Below the pieces are notes generated by a model, which was not told the DNA's origin, made no database searches, and was given only the letters and a program-made list of their open reading frames with translations. Below, one piece after another: positions 35,290-50,500 of a stretch of DNA of 64,000 nucleotides. The translations under genes and the position numbers were made by a program. The stretch comes from Xestospongia bergquistia (taxonomy: Eukaryota > Porifera > Demospongiae > Haplosclerida > Petrosiidae): NCBI GenBank assembly GCA_963965975.1, contig OZ014411.1, forward strand, positions 14,276,501-14,340,500. Direction: 5' to 3'. Each line of letters opens with the position of its first letter. The first letter of the stretch is position 1.

Positions 35290-38200
35290 TTAGGTGTAAC
35301 TCTTGTGATCATTGTACTTTGATCCAAGTCGTAACTGTATAACATTATATTGTGTCTGTATAATGAGAAAATACATAGAAAATTTACAAAGATACGGAAA
35401 AGAATGTTTGTATGTTCAATAAGACGTTACTTTCATTTTATGTTTTAAGACATATGAGCAAGACAGTCTATAAAGCATTGATTTTGGGGGGAATTACAAT
35501 AAAGTTTATTTGACAATCCAAATTCAAAACTCAAGGTGTTATATCCTTCATTAAAGGCGTATCAAATAGTGACATACATTGACTTTATTCCATCGAAAAT
35601 ATACTTATTTTGACAATCACAACAATATATATATATATATAGCATTTTAAGCAGCATACCTTAATTAATTAAATTAAATTAATTAATTCATTAATTTTAT
35701 TTAGTAAATTTATTATTAATGTAAAGTCATACCTGTTCTAGTTTTTCCTTTACACTAGCAATCTGTTTCAACTGCCATCGGTAATTGAATGTCAATTCTT
35801 GTGATGTTTCTTGTATTTTAAGTGCTTTCTTATCTTTGTGCATCAATATGAACTATTGTAGACAATACTAATCACTTTAAATACAATGATTCAACTCACT
35901 TTTGGTATAAACAATCCCCCAAGAATAATAATTGGAAGATTAACAATAAAAATTAAATCAAACCAGAATACTAGCTTTATGTTGTCAGATGTTAATAACA
36001 ACAATATCTTGATTACAAATAATGGAACCAAAAACAAGAAAATAACAAAAACAACTCGAGCTGTAAATTCTCCTTCTTGTACAAAGTGAGTTGGAATTTT
36101 GGCATTTTGTAAAGATAAGAAGATAAGTCCAAAAGAGAGAATAAAGTTGTATCCTATTAGAATACTATCCCACCATTTCTCAGTGGAACCAGTAATAGTA
36201 ACTAAATAGGTTTTAATAGACTCATCAACAATCTAAACAAAATATACACAATCTAATTTAATTATGTACTTATTTCTTGTATTTTAATATTTTATCTCAC
36301 TATAGACCATAATACAAACAAGATTACTTACTATATTAGGACAATTATATAGTATCCTGGATTCATCATACTTATATGGATGAACTCCAGTCCAAATAAT
36401 TAGTAGTAATATCACAGGAATAGTCAAACATATAATAATTAAAGCAACTGTCTTATCCAAAAGAAACTTCTAAAAAGTGATAAATACTGTTATGTATATA
36501 TGTATATATTACAATTATAAACTCAAAGTGTTACCAATTAATATTTACAACCTGTGTTCTACTTGGGATACTTCACACTTATAAAACATTTTCTTTTTAC
36601 ACAACCCTTGCCAACATTTATCTACTGCTTGACATAATGAGGCCTTCTAATTTTGCGAAGATAATTAATTATTTACCAAAAGGATATCTAACGTATTGAC
36701 CTCTAAAAATTTGTTATTTTTAAAACATTTGTATACGTAGCTGAACATTAAAGGAAGATGTATGATAGAATATTTTAGCAAACAACAAGAACAATTTTTT
36801 GTACACTGTAATATTGAAGAAAGTATATGTATAAAATAGTAGTGTAGTGATAATATAAAGCCTGGTAATATAATTTGACTGATCATTAACGTTATTTTAT
36901 ATTCAATAATACAATGTTTCATTTGGCAAAAAGATATGAGACCAAACATGCCCTAGAACTTTTGTCTTCACTTTTCAAAAGTTGCTACATGTACACAGGA
37001 AACTAGGTATACATGAAGGCCATTTATGAGTATCAAATTTAGTTTTAAATAGCACAAAAAGAAAGTTTAATTATAAAACTTACTCTTTTTCCAACTTTAG
37101 GATTATAGAAAATTTGATAGATTCTCCAATTTCTTGTAAATATTGTAGACAAAATAACTGTAATACCAATGTAGAATAACCACTTACTAATCTAATAGTG
37201 AAAAAGACCAAAGTAGAAAAATATATAAGATTTTTATAGAAGTCATCTTCAACATGAAAGAGTACACTTTTGCAAGAAAATATACAAGATTTTCTTGATG
37301 GTTCTGTTGTAATCAGAATTAAGTTTTTAGTGGTACTAGGAAAAACTATAGATTGTTTCATATTTTCTATTCTTTAGTCATTTTAAATAAAGTAAAATAC
37401 TACTTACTTTTATTATATTAACAAATAGTGTACATTTCTTATATTAATTATGCTATATTGAACTAGTACTAAAGCATGCACCTGAAATATAGTACCTCAC
37501 AAAATGCTGGTATAGCTTTCTGTCTAATATCCTCATTTCCAATCAATGTCCCAGAATAGGATAGAGCTGTAAACAGAGCTGCAGGATACATCAGTAAACT
37601 TCCAATAATGATAACAACATTAAATGTAGGACTGGAGGCTTTTATGTGTCTAAAATTAAAAAAAGAGATTATAAACATATATGTATGTAATTTCATTATT
37701 AATGTTAAAGTGTATACTATAAATCTCCTAAATTTCATTATGACATCACATTTTATTGAAAAAGTATAATCATAAAATAGTTGACTGTTTCCATAAACAT
37801 GAATGTATGTTTACCAATTGTAGAGGAGAACAGAGTAATAGAATGCAAGGTAACAATGCTAAATATTTTAACGCACTATCAGTCACCCACATAATTATAG
37901 TATTCATAGTGGATCAATAATTGATTTGTTACCTTAACAATAAAATTATCAATAAAAATTATCATACTTGTATGTACACTGTATACACTATATGCAAACA
38001 CACACACACAAACTCCAAATTTGAAGGCCATTACCTCAGCACAAGGCTCTTGTTTATGTGCATGCAAGCATTATCATTTGTTTTATTACACGATCATGTG
38101 CACGGGTTCACTGTTTGGCTGGTGTGCCTTGGGTAACGTATATTGGGCGATCATGTCAACAAAAGACAAGATCGCTGCACCAATATCTGCTGAGGATGCC

Positions 38201-41200
38201 CAATAATTGTATACAAAAAAAGATGCAGACACAAACACACCACACAGTATGAAATATTTTAGGGCATCCAGAAATGTACTCTTATCATCTTATATAGCTA
38301 GCATATCAAAGAATGTCAAATAAGATTTTTGTTTATTAAATTGCTTACCTGTTTGATCTCATAACAACATTAAAAATCAGTAAGACTATAGATACAATAA
38401 TACCTATAGTCACAATAACAGTAGTTATAGCAATCTCTACTACTCCTAGCTGATTGTAACATAAACAAGACTCATCATAACATGCTCCATCAGTTGGAGG
38501 TTTCCATGATACAAGTGTTTCTAATCAAATAAAAGAGTGTGCACATAAATCACATAAAATGTATTTTGATTTTATTTATACTTACCATTTTCTCCTTTCC
38601 ATCTATAAGGACAAGGATAAGAGAAGCTCTTATCAGTTATATTAAAATCAGTATAATTGACAAAGACTAGAGATGATGATGAATTGAGATAAAGAGATTG
38701 ATGTAATGGTTGTAGTTCTTCTAGTACACACTCTAAGTCAGATGAGTTATAATTCTGATATATTCCAATATAACATTCCTGATTATCTAGTTAGAATAGC
38801 ATCATATTAATGTATATAATAAGTTATATTTAGCATTATGTGTTTGTATATTATATTTGCGGGTTTTTAATTTCCAGTGACCTCATTTACTTACAGAAAC
38901 AGATTCTTCTACATGTACTTTAAAGTTAATTACTCTTGTTAATAGTTACAATCAAGTGACTTAGATTAGCCTGAGACAAAGTTATTTAGAGCAGCATGAT
39001 ATTTTTATCGTTTTTATTTCCTTATTTTATTGGTATTTGTGGTATACACATTATAATAATATTGGTTGATATTAATTATCACATGATTAGATAGCTAGAA
39101 TAAAATGGTCAATATATATAACCTTGAAATTGTGTTATCATTACTTGAACAAAATTATTATCACTTTGCTTTGAAAAAGTATAGAAACCCTAAAAAAAGA
39201 GAGAGAATACATAAGTGCTTTTTTATCAAGGAAAGGAAGTTGTCATAATAAGCTAGTACAAATGGTTGTTATATATAGACATAGCTGTACTAGATCATGC
39301 ATGTTCTAATAGTTAGTAAGTAAAAATAGTTGTGATTAAATGAATGTATTTATAATGAAAACAAGTTAATGTAGTTACAACATAGTAATTGTAATCATTA
39401 GAAAAGTCAATATGTTAGTCCACATGTTTATGCCAAAATTGACATTGTATCTGACTTACTGATCTTCCACAGAAAGTAGATTCTTCCAATATCTCCATCA
39501 TTATTTCATTTAATATGTCCTTTTTGTTAGATAGCCAGTCTACAGGATTTATTAAGTATCTACAAAATGAGTCATTGTCAATAAATAAAGATGAATTCAA
39601 CACATGTTCTACTGCCCTATGCCACACATCAGCCCAAACTATAGCAGCATCATAAGCATTGAAAGCTTGAGAATGAATCAAATACTGCTTGTCCTCTTCT
39701 GTTATAATCACACCTCTATTAATATATCGGTCTATTGCAGTTTTATAGATAGCTGTCAATTTATCATATTGTTCCTAAAATATACATAATAATTAATAAT
39801 GATTATTATATCAAACTAATAGATTGACTGCAAAGTGAGGAACATCTTTCTGTCAAATATAGCAGTGCATTGTAATTGATAGCACCATTTATAAGCTTAT
39901 ACCAATATTGTACACACAAGGATTACTACAGATATGCCAGTGTGCTTTATAATTACATATTAAACAAAATAATTTTTAAATACTACTTATGAAAGTTATA
40001 AAATGAATACTATTTACTAATTTTTTAAATTAAAGCTGCTCTAATGATTCAAATTACTATTTTATTTTCTTAATATTAAAATTTATTACAAATCACCTCA
40101 CTTTTTGCTAAGTACAGTATGGCATTTTGCCAATGTTAAGTAATTAGGCAATACTGAAATAAAGGACCAACCTGTATTGAGTATGTTTCACTTTCAAAAT
40201 GATGTAAACGAGAAGTATCAATAAAGATCATTCCTTGAATGGCTTTATTCATTTCCTCTTTAGTACATTCACATCCACATTTAGTTCCTAAACAAACATA
40301 TTAAGTAATATATTAATTAATTAAATAATATAATTATATTAATACTAACTTGAATCACATGAACAGGTACGCCACCATCTGTAATCATATATACCTGGTA
40401 ATATCCAAACATGATTATGAGTAGTTAGTCCTAGTTTATAAGCCTAAATAAATAGTAAGTCTACAATATCATTATGTATACTATTATAATGTAGAATACA
40501 TTTGAATTTATAATATATGAACATAGAGATGTTTGATTTATTATAAATGTATTTAGAGAAATATATTCATTAATTAATAACAAGAATCAAAAAGAACAAT
40601 GGAATTACTAAATTTTGTTTTAGTTTTTCACTTTTTTGATACTAGAGCTAATTTATTTTAGTATTTTTTTTTATTTTAGTCAGTTAAGTTTAATCAATCT
40701 AAAATTTTGGATGCTTTAAGTCTAGAACTACAAATTGTTTAGCTAAAAAACTTAATCTACTGATCAGAAACTATTTAGTGAAAAGTACTATAAAGAATAT
40801 TATAGCTATAAATAAATAATAGTTAATAGGGTTGCTATTGCTAAACACAATTAGGCTTGCAGGTGAAGCTATGATATATATTCAAAGATTACAGTTATGA
40901 AATGCATTAATCAATCATACTCATTTTTATAACACCTGCAAACTAAAGTCATTGATTATGATAAATGTCAACAGATTTTCTAAACAGCTTGTTTATTTGT
41001 TACAACTAGTACAGAACAAGAAATTATTTTTAAGACCAACTAGCATTAAAATTAGGATAGATAGAAAGTAATTACCTATACATTTCTTAATTTGTTACTA
41101 TATTAACTATTATTTTGAAATTTATTATTTACATATTTCTACAGCATCAATAGCAATTAACCAATTGTAATTCATGTGTTTAGTTCTTCATATCATAACT

Positions 41201-42819
41201 AACCTTGCAAATGATTTCTCGACTCATATCACTCCAGAAAAATCCCATAAAAATACGATAGTCATCATTCTACAATGAAAAATGTATGAAATACAATAAC
41301 ATAAGAAATGGTGTTAACTTTGATCTTATAAATTGCTGAATGACTTGAGGTTCATTATTGGTAATAAACATGTTATATTAGGATTATTTTAGTTATTGGC
41401 AGTACTGTGAAAATGCAGTAAATAACACACAGATATTGCAAGTTTTGCTCCTGTTTAAGCTTATTTGCAATTTTCAATTTCATATCTTTTATTGTTACAA
41501 TGTTAGCTAAGGTCAGGCAAGGATGCATTTATAAGTAATGACTGTCTAATAATGTTAAAAGTAATGTTACGAGTAATCACATTATGAGATAGGTAAATTA
41601 CCTTATAATCTTGGAGTAAAACAGTAGGATCATCATGAAAAGTACCAGGAAAGTTGACATCTAGTGATAAGTTTGTCTGTGCTTGTTTAATGAACTTCTC
41701 AGCAGACTACAAACAAGAATTATTGTGTCACATATTATACCAATTGTTACTATATTGTTAATTCAATTCTATGTTGTAGTTTTGCTAACAGCTTTACCTT
41801 CTGACTGTACAGCATGCATAGCCTATGCCTGTCCTCTTATTAGTATGGGCTACATCTAAATACTTGTAGTATGACTAATTTGGATTTATTTTCAGTGTTA
41901 ATTTGTCTGGCAAGAAGCCAATACTTTAGTGTGTATATTAAATAGTTGGTGAGGAACAGCTTAACAAAACTTTAATTATTGGCTTTCTGTTGCACAAGTA
42001 AACACTGCCTTCACAAAAGGTGGTTGGTTGCTAAATGGCAAAAGCTGAACTTGAACCATCTATATATACACTTTATAGCTTACAAACATATGCACTATAG
42101 TACATCTTTACTATATATAGTATTTCTGAATGTCTGTAGTAGCCTTCATGGAAGCTATAAGCTAATAGTCAAGTTGTAAATGTAAATTATTTGTTAGTGC
42201 AATTCTTTTGTTTCAAAAAGTGATAATAAAATTTAGATAAGTTTTACAATTTAAGAAACAGTACAAGTAAAATTCTTTTCAAATTTTATGCTTACTAATG
42301 TTATTATAACATGTACTATTCCACTTGAAATAATAACTGGTCATATATTGCCCTTATTAACTACTCTTATTATTAATATAATATATGTATTGCATATACA
42401 CTTGCTGTTTTGTAATGTTATCATACTATTATTGTTAGTATATATATAGTAAGGCATTCAACATATTTAACTTTAAACAAGAAATAAAACATTTGCATTA
42501 TTATAGTCTTAACTCAGGGCATTCTTTATGAGACATTGTATACTGTGTCTTCACCTTTGAGTTTTGAAGATCATCTGTAGCAACAACTGCTACTCTTCTC
42601 CAATTAAAGTCACTTAATAGTTTTAATCGTGCCATATTAATAGAACTTGGTTTGGTAGTAGTAGCAAAGAAAAATGGATATTTGTCATGATCTTCTAACA
42701 ATGAGTCTGAAGCTGAATATGACACCTACAAAAAAATAAAAATTGAATAATGTAGTTAAAATGGATGATAATTATTACATTATTATAACTGATGTTGTAG
42801 TTAACTAAAACGACGCACA

Positions 42820-42858
<39 letters not shown>

Positions 42859-44096
42859 ACAATAAAAAGTGATGGGTAGAAAGTACCCAAACGTTTGGGT
42901 CAAAACACCTGCAACTCAGGTAACCCATGTCTTGGATTAAAATAACCCAATGAAAATAATAGCTATAGCAACTGTCAAATGTATTGGTGAGTATAACCCA
43001 CACCTATAGTTAAAGTAACATCTGACATAAGTAGTTGAGGTAATTATAGCTGGCAATGAGTAATTAAAAATTTGATAAAATCAGAAAGTTTGGATAGTAG
43101 CACTCAATGTCACTATTAAATTAAATTGTTGGTTGTAATGTGCATCTACTGTCAGTACACACTGATAAATTTTATTTGTTGCCTTGTCACACATACAATA
43201 AATTATGATAAAGAGACATGCAAATTACTAATATATACTAAATAACCCAAAACAATATATGATTTTACCTAGGCTTAGAAGATACAAAATCAGCCAGTCT
43301 CTTTCCTAAGAACATATTATCAAGAAAGACAACTTCCCAGACAAATTCTTATAACACAAATGTTAGATAATTACTAACATTAATGCTAAGTGTATGACAA
43401 ATATAACTGAAACCTCCAGGAAAGAACTTGATACTAGTACTTGAAGGTTATGTGGTTCTTAGTGTTATCAATGTATAATAATAGTATTTAACTTACTGAT
43501 AATTTCTTTATAGTCATTGCTGAGATATAACTGAATATTTCAGACACATAAATATCAGGAGGTCCAATTACTCCATGCATATGTAATAATGGACTGTTAC
43601 GATAAAAATAAGGAAGACCAATGGTATGTGGAGATCAGCCTGTGGGTAGAATCAAAGACATAAGCAGAAATTTTACTAATATTTCTATTTTAATAAGTTT
43701 GCTGGTAACTGCTAATATCTAAATTTGATTAAAAGAACTTACTTCATCTCCATTGAATGGAAATGGAAAGAAGCAAAAATTATTAAATAAAGGAAGATCA
43801 ATTTTACTAATAAGACTAGAAAGTGCTTTCCGTAAAGCAACTTGTACATAAGCATCACACTCTCTTGGTGATAGTAACTTAAAAGGTGAACAAGGTGAAT
43901 ATCCTATTATATTAATGGCAGCAAGTGATGAACAAGGACAAGAGAATGAAGTGGTAGAGGGAGGTAAAGCTGTAAAATCAGGAGTTGTTGGTTGCTCTCC
44001 AGAATAATCTCCACTACTGTTAGTACTAATAGACATCCCAAACTGTAGTATTGTCAATGACAGGCTTGTCAGAACAAGAGCAAGTAGACGATTCAT
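35290..44096 (-). pseudogene. GABA-B-like class C GPCR, copy R4, 17 exons, one-base deletion in exon 2
   Basis: Exons: 43743-44096, 43497-43639, 42555-42725, 41602-41706, 41204-41269, 40350-40443, 40172-40287, 39460-39774, 39123-39189, 38586-38786, 38349-38520, 37496-37649, 37084-37191, 36332-36469, 35900-36232, 35733-35852, 35290-35355. The sum is 2723 bases, one short of a whole frame. The missing base is in exon 2: the plus strand reads TGTGGAGATCAG at 43627-43638, where the other copies have TGTGGAAGATCAG or TGTGGGAGATCAG. No alternative AG restores the frame. Everything else is open and close to R2/R3: Venus flytrap, seven helices, coiled coil, tail ending KSYT. With a single defect in an otherwise intact gene, a sequence or assembly error is as likely as real loss. 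Confidence 0.82.
42820..42858. repeat. (ACT)13 microsatellite
   Basis: Perfect trinucleotide run in intron 2 of R4. It gives a poly-Ser open frame on the minus strand that is not a gene. Confidence 0.97.
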
Positions 44097-44582
44097 ATTT
44101 GCTTTGATAAACACGGGAAACAAATATGACGTGGACGTGACAAGACGTCATTTGGAATTTGTGCAGCCCAATCAGATTGCAGTAATTGTACGGACATCCT
44201 ATATAGTCCTGCTGTGACCATGGGTGACGTAGGCTCTAGCCAATCAAATGTGACAACCACTAGCAATCACACGAGCCACATGATCGATGAAAGAAAAAGA
44301 TAGTAAGATCAAAGACTTTTAGAAAAGGTGATACAATCACTGATACTTGTGGCTTCTAATATTATGATAACAATTACAATATTAAATGACAATCAGGTAG
44401 TTAATAATCCAAAATGTAAGAATCAACAAAAGTTTTATAATCACAAATAAACAAACCAAATAACATCACATAATGCATATTAAAATGTATAGTTATATCT
44501 ACTGAATAAATAAAATCCTTGACCTTATTTCTACATGATTATAATATTATTTGTTCAAAAAAGATTGTACAAATAAAAACCT
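44097..44582. other. Short R4-R5 intergenic space
   Basis: Fewer than 500 bases between the R4 start and the R5 stop. Apart from the promoter block nothing is recognisable; the long repeated 3' flank of the other copies is mostly missing here. Confidence 0.5.
44161..44265 (-). promoter_or_regulatory. Putative R4 promoter block
   Basis: GCAGCCCAATCAGATTGCAG (44163-44182) matches R2, and TGACGTAGGCTCTAGCCAAT (44225-44244) combines a CRE-like site with a CCAAT box, as in R1. It lies 70-170 bases upstream of the start codon. Function is inferred from conservation. Confidence 0.5.
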
Positions 44583-47500
44583 TTAATACTGCTCTTTTTT
44601 GGTGTAGCTCTTGCAGTCATTGCACTTTCGTCCATATCTTAATTGTATCACACTATTTTGTGTCTGTATAATGAGAAAACACAGTAAAGTTTCCAAAGAT
44701 ATAGAAAATAATGTTAGCATGTTCAATAAGATGTCACTTCAATTTTATGTTTAAAGATATATATATTAGTTAGGCTGTCTACAAACATTGAGTTTTTGAT
44801 CTGAATCACAATCACTTTTTTCGACAAGCCAAATCCAAAAACTTAACATATTATGTCCTTCTTTAAAGGCTCACCTTAAAAACTAATAGTGGTATGCACT
44901 AAATTTATTCCATTCAAAATATAGAATCAGTTATTTAATAATCATGACAACATTAAATATAGTACATAACTCAAATATATGCCATTATTTAATAATATGT
45001 AATGCCATACTTCTTCTAGTTGTGTCTTTAAATTTGTAATCTGCTCCAACTGGGTTTGGTAATGGACTTTTAATTCTTGTGATGTTTGTTCTTTCTTAAG
45101 TATTTTCCTATCTTTGTACATCAATATGAACTGTTAAAAAACAAATCACTTAAAATATAATGTGCTCAACTCACTTTTGGTATAAACAATCCCCCAAGAA
45201 TTATAATTGGAAGACTAACAATAAAAATTAAATCAAACCAGAATATAAGTATTATGTTGTCAGATGTCAATAACAACAATATCTTTAGTACAAATAATGG
45301 AACCAAAAACAAGAAGATAACAAAAACAACTCGAGCTGCAAATTCTCCTTCTTGTACAATGTGAGTTGAAATTCTGGCATTTTGTAAAGATAAAAAGATA
45401 AGTCCAAAAGATAGAAGAAAGTTGTATCCCATTACAATACCATCCCACCACTTCTCACTGGAACCAGTAATAGTAACTAAATAAGTTTTAATAGACTCAT
45501 CAACAATCTAAACAAAAGGTACACAATTTAAAACTGATTATGTACTTAACTTTGCATTTAACATTTTATCTTACTATAGAGTATAATACAAACAAGTTAA
45601 CTTACTATATTAGGACAATTATACAGTATCCTGGATTCATCATACTCATAAGGATGAATTCCAGTCCAAATAATTAGTAGTAATATCACAGGAATTGTCA
45701 AACACATTATAATTAAAGCAACTGTCTTATCCAACAGCAACTTCTGAAATAAATAAAAATTGTTATATACTACAATTATAAACTGAAAGTACTAAACATT
45801 GTATAGTTCCATTAAAACTTTGTACTTCAGTATGAAAGCTAATAATTCAGCTTTTATCTCTATTAATTGATCTAAAAAATCAATATTGAATTGTAGTGTA
45901 ATTTTAGCAAATGTCTGTATTTTGTCAATGTGTATAATAAAGAACAACAAAAGACACAGAATGACCAGGTAAGAAAAATAGCTAACATTTTCCCAACACT
46001 TCCAAATAATGCTGAAGCCTGCCCTTTATATAGTTAAGATACTTCGTATTTATAAAGCATTCTCTTTTTACATACTCCTTGTCAACACTTATCTATTGCT
46101 TGTCATAATAATGCTATCTAATGTTGTCGAGGTATTTATTCACAAAAAGATATTCTAACTCATTGATCTCTAAAGTCTGCTATTTTCACATCATTTGTAG
46201 AATGTATTAAACAGAACATTTTAGCAAACAGCAACCACAATTATTGTACATTGTATTATTTAAGGTATGTATATAATTATACATAGTATTGTAATAACAG
46301 TATGAAGCCTGGTAATATCATTTGACTGATTAGTAATATTACTTAGCTGTTGCTAATACAATAATTCAATTTTGCAAAAAGATTTAAATGATGAATATAA
46401 TTTAAATGTGAAAATGGTTACCAAACATGCTCTAAAATATTTTGGTGCTCATATTTAAACAGTTGCTGCAGAAGTCAATGAAACTTGGAATACAGGAAGG
46501 CCATTCACTGTGCTTTGTTAATGTCAAAGTTTCTATTGGTTAATAATATCTAATGGTTGCATAGCAACTGCAAATATGCAAGTGATTGATTGAAATTTTG
46601 TGCATGGTGTCATTTTTGTACATACACACATATATACATATAATTTTATTATATATTTATGTACTTACAAATGGTACAAGTATAAACTTACTCTTTTTCC
46701 AACTTTAGGATTATAGAAAATTTGATAGATTCTCCAATTTCTTGTAAATATTGTAGACAAAATTACTGTAATACCAATGTAGAATAACCACTTACTAATC
46801 TAATAGTGTAAAAGATCAAATTAGGAAATGTATTATATTTCATAGAAATTATCTTCAACATGAATAGGTATACTTTTGTAAAAAAATGTCCAAGATTATC
46901 TTGATGATAACTCTGTTGTAATGTAATCAATATTTTCGGCTATCATTGAAGACTAGAGAGTTAATGAAGCTATAGACCTTAGTACCACTAAGAAAACTTA
47001 TAGATAGTTTGAAGTTTCTTATGATTAAGTAAGCATTACCTTTGTGGTATGGATAAACAAAAACTGTTGCTTGTCAAGGATGTTATCAGTCACTTAATTT
47101 ACAGGGTTAATTTTATTTGTTGGCTTTGATTCAACAAGAGCTACCATAAATTAATTGAAACAACTGGAATTTTTAACAGTGTTACATAATTTCCATTCTT
47201 TAGTTCATTCAAATGCACCTTACTCTTGTTATGTTAGCAATAAAGTTGGACATTTGTTATTTTCATTATACTATATTAACCTAGTAGCATATCATTCACC
47301 AGAAATATGTTTACCTCACAAAATGTTGGTATAGCTTTCTGTCTAACATTCACATTTTTTAACAATGTCCCAGAATAAGACAGAGCTGTAAACAGAGCTG
47401 CAGGATACATCAGTAAGCTTCCAATAATGATAACAACATTAAACATAGGACTGGAGGCTTTCGTGTGTCTAAAGAAAAGAGATTACGAACATATATATGT

Positions 47501-50500
47501 AATTTCACTATTAATGTTAAAGTGTATATTATAAATGTACATTATAAATTTAATGTGTACATTATAAATGCTAAATTTCATTATGACATTACACTTTATT
47601 GAAAAAGTACAATCATAAAATAATTGACTGTTGCCATAAACATTAATGTATGGACCCAAATATAGCAGAGAAGAGCAAAGTCATAGAATGCATGGCACAA
47701 GCTAAAGGCACCTACATTATTGTAACATTCGGTAGATGGAATATTTGATTGGTTATCTTATTGCATACAACTGTAAAAGAAACGGTAAGACAAACATATC
47801 CAATTTTCCAAATCTGGTTCTTAAGGCCATCACCTCAGCACAAACCTCATGATTATGTGCAAGAATTATCTTTTATCATAATATAGGATTATGTAAGCTC
47901 ACTGCATTAACTGATGTGCCTTGGGTGATGTGTATGGGAGGGTATCATGTCCAAAAAAGATAAGATCCCTACAGCAATTACTGCTGAATATGGTAGCAAT
48001 AACATGTAATAAACATGTAGACCGAAACATTCACATACATACCACATAGCATAAAATATTATAAGGCATCCTTATCATCTTAGCTTGCATATCAATCAAT
48101 ACAAAACAAAGTTTTGGTTTTTTGAAATCCTTACTTGTTTGATCTCATAACAACATTAAAAATCAGTAAGACTATAGACATAACAATACCTATAGTCACA
48201 ATAACAACAGTTATAGCAATCTCCAATACTCCTAGTTGATTATAACATAAACAAGACTCATCATAACATGCTCCATCAGTTGGAGGTTTCCATGATACAA
48301 GTGTTCCTAATAAAATAAAAGAGTGTACACATAAATCATATAAAGTGCATTTTAATTTTACTTATTTTACTTACCATTTTCTCCTTTCCATCTATAAGGA
48401 CATGGATAAGAGAAGCTATTATCAGTTATATTAAACTCAGTATAATTGACAAAGACTAGAGATGATGATGAATTGAGATAAAGAGATTGACGCAATGGTT
48501 GTAATTCTTCCAGTACACACTCTGAGTCAGATGAGTTATAATTCTGATATACACCAATATAGCATTCCCGATTACCTATGTAGAATAGTATCATGTTAAT
48601 AATAGTAAATTATATTTAGCAGTGTGTTTGTATACATTATGTGGGTTTTTTAATTTCCAATTACCTTATTTATTCATAGAAATAATTCTTATACATGTAC
48701 TTAAAGTTAATTACTCTTGTTAATAGGTACAGCAAAGTAATTAAGATCAGTGTTTAGCCTGAGACAAAGATGTTTAGGGTAACATGATATGTTTGTCATT
48801 ATTTAATTTTTTCAAACAAGATGATGAGCTATGTACACACACACACACACACAAATATGTATATATAGGTATTCATATTACCACCTTACAACTGACCACT
48901 TGGCCATTGAAACACTATATAAATATTTATGTAGATAAAATAAACTTTTAGGCATTGAAACACAATACATGCTTCTTATGCATATAATTTATATTAAAAC
49001 CTAATTAACTTCACATTTCTAAAAATTATAATCATACATATCAGGATAAGCAAGTGAATTGTAGGTCAGATGTTTATTGTTTTTTCTTTATCTAATAACA
49101 TTAACATGTAATGTACACATTAACTAACCTTGAAATTGTGTTATCATAATTTGAACAAAATTAATTGAATCATTTTTCTTTGAAAATGTGTAAAAACCCT
49201 ACAAATAACAATGAACCAATGTATTAATTACTTTTTATACAAAAAAGGGACATATCATGCAAAAAATTACATAAATTTCATTTCATGGTTATTAGTCACT
49301 ATTTATACAGATAACTACATATAAACATAACATCTAGATTATAAACAATTTAGATACTCTGTATACATAAATGTTTTGTCAGAATACTTCATTAGTGCAT
49401 AGCAAAAATTTCTAACTTACTGATCTTCCACAATAAACAGACTCTTCCAGCATCTTTATCATTATATCATTTAGCATGTCTGTTTCGTTAGAAAGCCAGT
49501 CTACAGGAGCTGTTAAGTAATTGCAAAATGAGCCACTGTCATTATATGAATTATTCAATTGTTCTACTGCTCTATGCCACACATCAGCCCAAACTATAGC
49601 AGCATCATAAGCATTGAAAGCTTTAGAATGAATCAAATATTGTTCATCTTCTTCTGTTATGTTCAGACCTCTACAAATATATCTGTCTACTGCATCTTTG
49701 TAGATAGCTGATAGTTTATCATATTGTTCCTATACAATTCAGTACAAGTCATAATGATTATCATAAGTCTCTTTACAATATTGCAAACAAAATGAATGTG
49801 CTTAGGCATTTAAAATTGAGAAATTAGCAAAATTATATTGTGTTGTATATTTTTTAAAATTATTATATTTTGTACTGACAAAATCACAGGCTAAATCTAT
49901 TACTTCTGATCTCTAATACATAATTTAATAATATTGACCAAAATAATATCTTATCACATTATTATTATTATTATTATTGTATAACCTAATCTATTAATAA
50001 AATTTAACATTCCCATAGTTATAAATCAAAGTGGCTAGTCCACTTAAAACATGCAAGACACCAAAGTATTTAGCATTATATGTTGTCACATATAGTGAAA
50101 TATATTATATCTATACATACATATTAACTGTCTATTGTGAATTTCCAATTGATAAAAGGCATATAATATGATATTAAAAATAGCTATTGCAGGTACAAGT
50201 ACATTTAATTATTATAGCTACATAACAAAATGCAAGCAGTATTCTATGTGTCAAGATATAGCAATGTATACATGCTTTATGTTTTAAGAAAGCACAAATA
50301 ACTGTTAGTTATGAGTCTTATTATAACTCTCCTATGCTTCCATTGTAATGGCTTAGATGTTACTTAACTTTAACTGATATTAAAATTTGAAAGGTGGAAA
50401 GTTTGTAGAAGATACAACGCTGCTAAATACTAGTTTCCTGACTTCTCAAATCATAAAAATTCAATTATTCATAACAAAATTTTAGAACTTAATTAAAGGA

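Noticed and set aside
42695-43003. Minus-strand open frame with poly-Ser
   Set aside because: It comes from the ACT repeat in intron 2 of R4 and has no family resemblance.
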